Assembly: GCA_030837265.1 (NCBI GenBank)
Contig: JAUPKV010000311.1
Coordinates: 1-6,748 of the forward strand
Origin: Methanobacteriota archaeon
GTDB lineage: Archaea; Halobacteriota; Methanosarcinia; Methanosarcinales; Methanosarcinaceae
DNA: 6,748 nucleotides
Direction: 5' to 3'
Shown: positions 1-4,665 of the stretch, piece after piece
Layout of the letters: each line of letters starts with the position of its first letter
Position numbering within the stretch: position 1 is the first letter of the stretch
Position numbers and translations under genes: made by a program
Notes under the pieces: generated by a model
Database searches by the model: none
Told to the model about the DNA's origin: nothing
The model's input: the letters and a program-made list of their open reading frames with translations, nothing else

Positions 1-103
1 AACGAGTTTTTGTTTTAAGATAGACTTCAAGATGTTCATCTAAAAGGTACTTTTCTACAGAGATTTTATTTGATGCAATAAAGTCTCCAGTTATGGAACT
101 CAT
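1..103 (-). CDS. Unrecognised protein, N-terminal fragment running off the window
   Basis: An open minus-strand frame starts with ATG at 103 and stays open for 34 codons to the left edge, so only the N terminus is visible. It begins MSSITGDFIASNKISVEKYL and continues with a charged stretch ending LKTKTR. It shows no signal peptide or membrane segment. No clear Shine-Dalgarno precedes the ATG, but a TATA-like box lies about 30 bases upstream, as in archaeal genes with very short leaders. I do not recognise the family. Because it faces away from a surface-protein gene that has lost its 5' part, it could belong to an insertion element or other newcomer, but nothing in the 34 residues proves that. 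The short length means a chance open frame cannot be excluded. Confidence 0.45.
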   Translation of the reverse strand, partial: MSSITGDFIASNKISVEKYLLDEHLEVYLKTKTR

Positions 104-121
104 TACATTAAATCAATATTT

Positions 122-138
122 GCAATATTATATATTGC
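122..138 (-). promoter_or_regulatory. TATA-like box inside a perfect inverted repeat, upstream of the left-edge ORF
   Basis: Two 7-base arms, GCAATAT at 122-128 and ATATTGC at 132-138, are exact reverse complements separated by 3 bases. Read on the minus strand the element contains AATATATAAT, a good archaeal TATA-box match, about 30 bases before the ATG at 103. Transcription would then start only a few bases before the ATG. An inverted repeat over a TATA box is a typical place for a repressor to bind, so an autoregulated promoter is possible. It could also be part of a mobile-element end. The role is inferred. Confidence 0.35.
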
Positions 139-163
139 GGCAGATCTGAAACAGGGAATGTGA

Positions 164-1015
164 CAAAGTCAAGCTAATGCAGGAACTTATACAGTCAACC
201 TGACAGCAGGTAATGAAAACGGCACCACCTCAAAAACGATAACAATAGATGTGCAAACAGAGAACAGTGACGGGAGCAGTGGGAGTAGTGGGAGCAGTGG
301 GAGCAGTGGGAGCAGTGGCGGAGGTGGCGGTGGTGGTTCTCCCGAGTTACAAAGCAATGTTGAAGCTAAAGAGCTTTCACAGGCATTCGTTACAAACGGA
401 AACAAGGCAAGATTTGAGTTCCCGAGGAATACAACCTGCATTGTCTCTGTGAGCTTCGATGCAAAGAAAACTTTTGGCAAAACCACAACCATTGCCGAGC
501 TGTTAAAAGAAAAATCCTCCCTGGTTCCCGAACTGCCTGCAGGTGAAATCTACAAGTCTTTTAACGTATGGGTCGGGAACGGAGGAGTTGCGACCCCGAA
601 AAACATCGAAAACCCTGAAATAGGCTTCAAGATTGAAAAATCCTGGCTGCAGGACAAAAGTATAGATCCGGCTTCGATTACCCTGAACAGATATAATGAT
701 AAAAAATGGGAACAGCTTCCAGTTAACACAGCCGGGGAAGATTCAAAGTATATATACATCAAAGCAAATGTTTCAGGATATTCTTCCTTTGCAGTAACAG
801 GCAATGCAAAAGGTGCTTCAGATAATCAAAAAGCTCCTGAAAAACAGGAGACTTCCGAACAACAGGAAGGGAAATTTTTCAAAAATGAGTCAGTGGAACT
901 AAGCAATGGCCTGAATAATACTACAACAGAGAGCAGAACTCAAAAAAGTACTCCGGGCTTTGAAATGGTTTTCGGAATTGCCTGTCTGCTTAGCCTATTT
1001 CTCTACAGAAAGTAA
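164..1015 (+). pseudogene. 5'-truncated cell-surface protein: PKD end, Ser/Gly linker, PGF-pre-PGF domain, PGF-CTERM anchor
   Basis: The frame is open from just after a TGA at 161-163 to TAA at 1013-1015. The first codons read NAGTYTVNLTAGNENG, the final strands of a PKD (Ig-like) domain, so the protein once extended further upstream. A GTG at 251 could start a 254-residue product, but it lies between domains, has no signal peptide after it and no evident ribosome site. Numbering from that GTG, residues 9-29 are a Ser/Gly then poly-Gly linker, and about 31-184 match the PGF-pre-PGF domain of archaeal surface proteins (ending SGYSSFAVTG). Residues 186-233 are a polar, Asn/Gln/Glu-rich linker with N-glycosylation sequons such as NNT. 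The tail has PGF at 235-237, a hydrophobic segment at about 239-251 and a final RK: the PGF-CTERM signal cut by archaeosortase A for lipid anchoring. In an intact relative this would be an S-layer-associated exported protein. Here the signal peptide and most of the ectodomain are missing, so it is probably a non-functional remnant. Confidence 0.75.
272..340 (+). repeat. Coding 9-bp tandem repeat (Gly-Ser-Ser linker) followed by a poly-Gly tract
   Basis: Five consecutive 9-base units of GGGAGCAGT fill 272-316; the second unit has one change (GGGAGTAGT). A GGN-rich tract at 317-337 follows. In frame this gives (Gly-Ser-Ser)x5 and then seven glycines, a flexible spacer between the PKD remnant and the PGF-pre-PGF domain. 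The near-identity of the units suggests recent expansion by slippage, and copy number may vary between strains. Confidence 0.85.
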
Positions 1016-1042
1016 TAATAAGGTGAAGAAATTATTCTTTAT

Positions 1043-1072
1043 CTTAAACTACTTTTAAGTTACTGCGTTTTT
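1043..1072 (+). terminator. Possible terminator after the surface-protein remnant
   Basis: CTTAAA at 1043-1048 pairs with TTTAAG at 1054-1059 around a 5-base loop, and TTTTT follows at 1068-1072. Further T-rich runs extend to about 1104. The stem is short and A+T-rich; archaeal termination depends mainly on the T-runs, so the T-rich 1068-1104 stretch may be the active part. Confidence 0.3.
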
Positions 1073-1144
1073 ACAGCTATTTTCTTTTATTTCGTACTTT
1101 TTTCCACGTAATCTTGTGGCGGTTTATAATGTTTCCACTTTTTG

Positions 1145-1199
1145 ATCGATTATAATCTTTATGTGCCTGAAATGATATTTATAATAAATCGATTATAAT
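1145..1199 (+). repeat. Pair of 12-bp direct repeats in the promoter region of the short exported ORF
   Basis: ATCGATTATAAT occurs at 1145-1156 and again at 1188-1199, 43 bases apart start to start (about four helical turns). The spacer around it (1016-1258) has no other coding feature. The second copy lies next to the likely TATA box, so the pair may be binding sites for a regulator. That role is inferred. Confidence 0.5.
1174..1186 (+). promoter_or_regulatory. Candidate TATA box for the short exported ORF
   Basis: The sequence GATATTTATAATA resembles the archaeal TATA consensus. It would place the transcription start near 1205-1212, giving a leader of about 50 bases before the ATG at 1259. 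The surrounding DNA is so A+T-rich that other placements, for example around 1192-1204, are equally possible. Confidence 0.3.
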
Positions 1200-1245
1200 A
1201 TATTGAAATATAATTAATAAAAATAGCTAATATTGTGAACCAATA

Positions 1246-1252
1246 GAGAGGG
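1246..1252 (+). promoter_or_regulatory. Ribosome binding site of the short exported ORF
   Basis: GAGAGGG ends 6 bases before the ATG at 1259, a normal Shine-Dalgarno spacing. It fixes that ATG as the start and shows that the reading frame was, or is, meant to be translated. Confidence 0.6.
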
Positions 1253-1258
1253 AAATAA

Positions 1259-1564
1259 ATGAAAAATGCGAGAAACCTTTATTTAACAGCTTTTACTTCA
1301 AGAGCTTTAGCTTTGTTTATTGTAATTCTCTCTTTGTCTACTGTATCAGCATCTGTTGAACAGACAGCCTCACAAACCACAATGCGTGCAATTATTCCAA
1401 ATCCCGACAGTAGCACTATCTCAATAATTGATATTGATGCCGAAAAAGCTAGAGTCACCCCGGATGGGATAAGAGGAGGTTCATTATTTTCGGGGTTTTC
1501 AATTGCTTGCGGTCATTTGGCAGCGGAATCGATGCCAAATCTTGATAGTCACGGGAGATATTAA
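1259..1564 (+). CDS. Short exported protein, probable remnant of a YVTN beta-propeller surface protein
   Basis: This is a 101-residue product with a good ribosome site. Residues 1-32 form a Sec signal peptide: basic start, hydrophobic core at about 16-30 (ALALFIVILSLSTVS), then ASA/SVE as a likely cleavage area. Residues 43-60 (RAIIPNPDSSTISIIDID) resemble the first strands of a YVTN repeat, the blade unit of large archaeal surface beta-propellers, usually written like AYIPNSDSNTVSVIDT. Residues 65-70 (RVTPDG) resemble the later GVAVTPDG part of the same repeat, but about 15 residues expected between are missing. The tail from residue 71 (GGSLFSGFSIACGHLAAESM onward) matches no YVTN pattern I know. 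True YVTN proteins carry many repeats, so this looks like an internally deleted and truncated gene, perhaps still secreted as a small protein. The signal peptide is well supported; the YVTN origin is an inference from a short match. Confidence 0.55.
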   Translation: MKNARNLYLTAFTSRALALFIVILSLSTVSASVEQTASQTTMRAIIPNPDSSTISIIDIDAEKARVTPDGIRGGSLFSGFSIACGHLAAESMPNLDSHGRY

Positions 1565-1666
1565 AAGATCTCAAAATTAGAAGAATCAAAATCATTGGTC
1601 GTAGATTTTTATCCGTTTATTTTTTCCAAAAATACTCTTAATGACCTCTCTATACCTTTACGCTGA

Positions 1667-1701
1667 AAATGTCGATTCTGATGGATTGACATTTCCTTTT
1701 T
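1667..1701 (+). terminator. Candidate hairpin terminator downstream of the short exported ORF
   Basis: AAATGTC at 1667-1673 pairs perfectly with GACATTT at 1688-1694 around a 14-base loop, followed by CCTTTTT at 1695-1701. It lies about 100 bases past the TAA at 1562-1564. The rest of 1565-1772 holds no gene I can support; the frame directly after that stop stays open for about 33 codons but has no start or recognisable motif. Confidence 0.35.
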
Positions 1702-1731
1702 GCATCTTAATCTACTTTAGGATCCAATTTT

Positions 1732-1753
1732 AAAAAACTGTGAGGGCAAAAAA
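1732..1753 (-). terminator. T-run termination region after dedA
   Basis: Just past the dedA stop, on the minus strand, come TTTTTT (1753-1748) and TTTTT (1736-1732). Successive U-runs without a strong stem are enough for archaeal RNA polymerase termination. No convincing hairpin is present. Confidence 0.3.
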
Positions 1754-1772
1754 GAAGCTCGGAGTAATCACG

Positions 1773-2414
1773 TCATACTTTGAGAATATTTTTTCTGAAT
1801 ATGGTAATAAAGCCGGGAACCAGTGAAATAAGAGCTATTGCAAGTATGAAAAAGCTGAAGTTATCCTCTACAACAGCCAGTTGTCCGAAAAAGTATCCTC
1901 CAAGAAGGAGTGAAGATACCCATGCAATTCCACCGACGACATTGTAATAAATGAACTTTGAATACTGCATCGCTCCCACACCTGCTACAAAAGGGGCCAC
2001 ACATCGGATTACAGGTACAAAGCGAGCTATTAGTAATGTTTTCCCTCCGTTTTTCTTAAAGAATAGATGTGCTCGATCAATGTATTCCTGTTTAATAAAA
2101 ATTATATTTTCACGGTTTGCGACCTTATTTCTTAAAAAACATCCAATCTGGTAATTAACAGTATTACCTGCAATGGATGCAACACACAGAATAATTATTA
2201 AAGTTGGTAAGTCTAGCATACCTCTGGCAGCCAGAGCCCCAGTCGCGAAAAGAAGAGAATCCCCCGGTAAGAAAGGAGTTACCACAAGGCCTGTTTCACA
2301 GAAGATAATGGCGAACAAGAGAAAATAAGTAAGAAGGCCGTATTCGCTTGTTATTGAGTTTAAATGCTCATCAAGCTGCATTAAATTGTCTAAAAAATGT
2401 TGAGTAAATTCCAT
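1773..2414 (-). CDS. dedA: DedA family integral membrane protein (VTT/SNARE-associated domain)
   Basis: This 213-residue membrane protein closely resembles E. coli DedA/YghB/YqjA across its length (those are about 220 residues). Motifs in order are FCETGLVVTPFLPGDSLLF (residues 38-56), GNTVNYQIG (83-91), GGKTLLIARFVPVIR (123-137) and PFVAGVG (141-147). Hydrophobic segments lie at about 27-46, 50-64, 69-88, 155-178 and 187-207. The acidic and arginine residues known to be needed in the E. coli homologues correspond to E40, D52, R131 and R137, all present. The family is thought to act as proton-coupled transporters or lipid flippases that help keep envelope lipid and proton balance; the archaeal substrate is unknown. 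An in-frame TTG at 2450 would add 12 residues, but ATG at 2414 fits the DedA N terminus better. Neither has a clear ribosome site. It appears monocistronic. The family call is firm; the role in the cell is not. Confidence 0.92.
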   Translation of the reverse strand: MEFTQHFLDNLMQLDEHLNSITSEYGLLTYFLLFAIIFCETGLVVTPFLPGDSLLFATGALAARGMLDLPTLIIILCVASIAGNTVNYQIGCFLRNKVANRENIIFIKQEYIDRAHLFFKKNGGKTLLIARFVPVIRCVAPFVAGVGAMQYSKFIYYNVVGGIAWVSSLLLGGYFFGQLAVVEDNFSFFILAIALISLVPGFITIFRKNILKV

Positions 2415-2415
2415 G

Positions 2416-2465
2416 TTTATCCATATATAGAAATTACTGTTATTTAACAATATTTGCTGAAAAAT
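2416..2465. repeat. About 50-bp direct repeat, copy 1 (at the dedA start)
   Basis: The segment matches 2486-2535 without gaps at an offset of exactly 70 bases, with about five or six mismatches. It directly precedes the dedA ATG and contains, on the minus strand, CTATATATGG. That box is only about a dozen bases from the ATG, too close to drive a start at 2414. The 20 bases between the copies are unrelated. Confidence 0.8.
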
Positions 2466-2485
2466 TGATATTGAATATATCCCTT

Positions 2486-2535
2486 TTTATTCGTATATAG
2501 AAATTGCTGTTATTTAATAACATTTGCTGAAAAAT
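2486..2535. repeat. About 50-bp direct repeat, copy 2 (abutting the ATPase fragment)
   Basis: This is the partner of 2416-2465. It contains a small perfect inverted repeat, TGTTAT at 2508-2513 and ATAACA at 2517-2522, which copy 1 has lost through base changes. Similarity to copy 1 stops at 2535, right where homology to the secretion ATPase gene begins at 2537, so this repeat marks a rearrangement joint. Confidence 0.8.
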
Positions 2536-2536
2536 G

Positions 2537-2636
2537 GGAACTCAGTGCCTGAACCTTCCAGCCCATGCCTTGGAGCTTATCAATAGGCAGTTCATAATTG
2601 TCTTCTAATTTCAGAATCCTTCATTTTCTGAGGAAT
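2537..2636 (-). pseudogene. Decayed internal fragment of a type II/IV secretion ATPase gene
   Basis: Bases 2537-2620 align without gaps to 5461-5544 inside the intact ATPase gene, with about 12 mismatches in 84 (roughly 86% identity). After one extra base, the match continues through TTCTGAGGAAT to about 2636, equivalent to 5559. Translated on the minus strand, one frame reads ELPIDKLQGMGWKVQALSS, against ELPIEKLQGMGWKVQAMSS (residues 408-426 of the intact protein). It also keeps the Asp-box residues LED where the intact gene has IED. Most differences are silent or conservative, suggesting it came from a functional paralogue, not a recent copy of this gene. The single-base insertion and a TGA just upstream destroy the frame, and a TAA follows within about 11 codons. 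It covers only the part between Walker A and Walker B, so it has no activity. It lies 67 bases beyond the stop of the membrane-platform gene. Confidence 0.85.
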
Positions 2637-2703
2637 CTTAAAGAACAACATTCGATTGATTGTTTAAAAAGCAATTAATTCTTAAATTTACTGCCACTCA
2701 ACC

Positions 2704-4644
2704 TCATACCAGCCCTCGGAAAACAACCCTTGAAGCCGCAGTGGAAACCGCAAATATAGTAATCGAAAGGGGAAGCATACAGGCAAGGTCGTACTTCAAC
2801 TGCGCCCGATCTCCTCCATACTCAACCGAGCCTGCAAAACGGGTAAGGATAGCACTGATTAGGATTACATAAATTCCTATCGCAAGCAGGAAACTGTCAG
2901 GAGCAATGGACTGGGAAAAAGCTCCCGGTCCGATCTCAACTGGCATTCCGGACAGATCTTCAGGGATCCTGTTCATCTTTTCCCCGACCTGGCTCAGGAT
3001 TTTTGTAATGACTTCGGCAAGGGCAAGAGTGATTCCTGCGATAAGCGGACCAAAAATAACAGCAGTCGAACGCATGGTAGATGTTACATCGTAAAGTGAA
3101 CGACGGATACGTTCTTCGACTGCACTCAATTCTTTTAAATGGTCTGCAAGTTTGATAATTGAGGCGCCGGCAGCTTCATGGTTTTTATACACACTTTCCG
3201 TAAAGAGCAGCATGGTATTTCTGATCCTTTCGGAATATATATGCCGGAAGGCACCGAATTCTTCATCAAAAATCGCGTTTCTAAGGTTTGTTCTCATACT
3301 GAGCAGGTTCGTGGAGATTTCCTCAAAGGTTTTTCCTATTGTTGAGCCTTCCATGGTTCGGGCTGTGTAGGCAAAGGCTTCTTCAGGGGATTTGCCTTCC
3401 GAGATCCTTCTGCCCAGTACAAAAAGAGAGTCTGCGAATTCCTGTTCCATCTGTTTTATCCTGTCTCTAATTTTCCTGTAGGGGGCAGAAGAGAAATAGA
3501 GATAGATTGAAATTCCGGCAACTCCGCCAAGAACTAGAGGTAGGGTTGGGGGAACGTAACCTCCAAGAGGCGTTGTTGCTACAATCCCTTCAGGGTTCCC
3601 GACGAACAGAAGGAAATATCCTGAAGGAGCTATCAAAAAGAAAACCAGGAGTGAAAGTATTACAGCGAAGCGTTTTTTCTGTCGGATATCCGAAAGATCG
3701 GGATGAGAATCCGGAATCGGTTTCGGAATAAAAGCCACAGGCCTTTGCAGGAGAATATATTCGGAATAAACTGCTGCAAGCAGGGGGAAAATGAGATCAT
3801 AAAGAAGTATAAGGTCCATTGTTTTAGGTTTCATACCCACGACCGTGACCGCGGGTAGAAGAGCCACAAGAGCGAGGGGTATCAGGATGAAAATAGAGTA
3901 GAGTACGTAACTGGGGGTTTTCAATTTTGCCGCATATGAATCCATAAGGTTTTCCGTGCCTTCGAGGCTTATGTCCAGAGCGCGGTTCAGGGTTATGATT
4001 CTCTGGGCTTCGTCAGGCTCGGCCGTTGAGCTCTTTATCAGGTGGAGGGAGCGTTTGAAATATTCACTGTTTCTCCCCCACAGGTCAGCAAAAGAAAGGA
4101 GAGCATCATCCATACTGCTGTAGATTCTGAGGTTCAGGTCCCAGATCAGCTTTTTTAAATCCTTTGCAAGCGGCCTCTCGGAGTTCCGAGCTGCAAAAAG
4201 GACGGCGTGTTCGAGGTTTGGGACCAGTTTCATGGACATAACAATGTAGCTCAGAATCTCAGGGATATCTCCCAGGGAAGAAATTTTCATAAGTTTCGCC
4301 CTGATCTTTACATACTCGCTCAGGTAGTAGAGCACTCCAAGTGGGATGACAAGCGTCAGGATTCCCATGATAAAGATAGTCCTTGCTTCAAAACTTCTTG
4401 AGGAAAGTAAAACAAGATCTAGGCCAAGCAGCAGGATTAAAGTTACAACCGTTCCGGCATAAGAAAAAAATACTGTCTCAAAGGCTTCAAGATCAAAACC
4501 GGTGAATCTCAAAGCGTCCCTGTACTCCTGACTAACGCTTTTTTCGCACTGCTTGCTGAAGCCGGTTGGGTCTCGGACGGCCCACCCCCATTGCCTAACT
4601 GTCGTTTTGCAGACCCGTACATACCAGTTGCTTTCTTCTGCCAT
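2704..4644 (-). CDS. TadC/FlaJ-like type II secretion system F-family membrane platform protein (two T2SSF domains)
   Basis: This 646-residue protein is the inner-membrane platform of an archaeal type IV pilus-like machine, the partner on which the upstream ATPase acts. Membrane segments are visible at about 58-80, 89-108, 245-269, 277-297, 325-346, 366-385, 526-549, 583-600 and 617-637. The first cytoplasmic T2SSF-type domain spans about 122-240 (DIPEILSYIVMSMKLVPNLE, then a helix-rich region). The second is about 395-525, with the typical FADSLFVLGRRISEGKSPEEA opening. This tandem layout matches archaeal FlaJ/TadC relatives and is longer than single-domain bacterial TadC (about 300 residues). 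Residues 1-55 are a soluble extension rich in basic and aromatic residues. ATG at 4644 is supported by GAGGGG (4654-4649 on the minus strand) four bases upstream. The gene follows the ATPase after 21 bases, so the two are surely co-transcribed. No pilin gene follows. Family assignment is strong; the exact filament is unknown. Confidence 0.9.
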   Translation of the reverse strand: MAEESNWYVRVCKTTVRQWGWAVRDPTGFSKQCEKSVSQEYRDALRFTGFDLEAFETVFFSYAGTVVTLILLLGLDLVLLSSRSFEARTIFIMGILTLVIPLGVLYYLSEYVKIRAKLMKISSLGDIPEILSYIVMSMKLVPNLEHAVLFAARNSERPLAKDLKKLIWDLNLRIYSSMDDALLSFADLWGRNSEYFKRSLHLIKSSTAEPDEAQRIITLNRALDISLEGTENLMDSYAAKLKTPSYVLYSIFILIPLALVALLPAVTVVGMKPKTMDLILLYDLIFPLLAAVYSEYILLQRPVAFIPKPIPDSHPDLSDIRQKKRFAVILSLLVFFLIAPSGYFLLFVGNPEGIVATTPLGGYVPPTLPLVLGGVAGISIYLYFSSAPYRKIRDRIKQMEQEFADSLFVLGRRISEGKSPEEAFAYTARTMEGSTIGKTFEEISTNLLSMRTNLRNAIFDEEFGAFRHIYSERIRNTMLLFTESVYKNHEAAGASIIKLADHLKELSAVEERIRRSLYDVTSTMRSTAVIFGPLIAGITLALAEVITKILSQVGEKMNRIPEDLSGMPVEIGPGAFSQSIAPDSFLLAIGIYVILISAILTRFAGSVEYGGDRAQLKYDLACMLPLSITIFAVSTAASRVVFRGLV

Positions 4645-4648
4645 ATTT

Positions 4649-4654
4649 CCCCTC
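4649..4654 (-). promoter_or_regulatory. Ribosome binding site of the membrane platform gene
   Basis: GAGGGG sits in the 21-base gap after the ATPase stop codon (4668-4666), four bases before the ATG at 4644. It decides the start and shows independent initiation within the operon. Confidence 0.65.
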
Positions 4655-4665
4655 AGATAACTACC

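Noticed and set aside
272..340. Engineered Gly-Ser linker, suggesting a synthetic construct
   Set aside because: The units vary in codon use as expected for natural slippage, and the flanks are ordinary archaeal surface-protein sequence.
249..452. Plus-strand 67-codon frame starting at ATG 249
   Set aside because: It is a shifted reading of the same Gly-Ser repeat region and carries no recognisable domain; the overlapping frame encodes the PGF-pre-PGF domain.
187..492. Minus-strand frame of 101 codons with a poly-Pro/Leu run opposite the surface-protein gene
   Set aside because: The Pro/Leu repetition is simply the antisense of the Gly-Ser repeat; there is no ribosome site or domain, and the plus-strand frame has clear family matches.
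251..1015. GTG at 251 as the true start of an intact 254-residue protein
   Set aside because: The frame is meaningful upstream of it (PKD strand residues), it has no signal peptide although it carries a surface-anchor tail, and no ribosome site is visible.
2415..2450. TTG at 2450 as the dedA start
   Set aside because: It adds 12 residues not found in the family; the ATG at 2414 aligns with the usual DedA N terminus.
2660..2872. Plus-strand 70-codon frame over the 3' end of the platform gene
   Set aside because: It overlaps a well-supported gene on the other strand, has no domain and no ribosome site.
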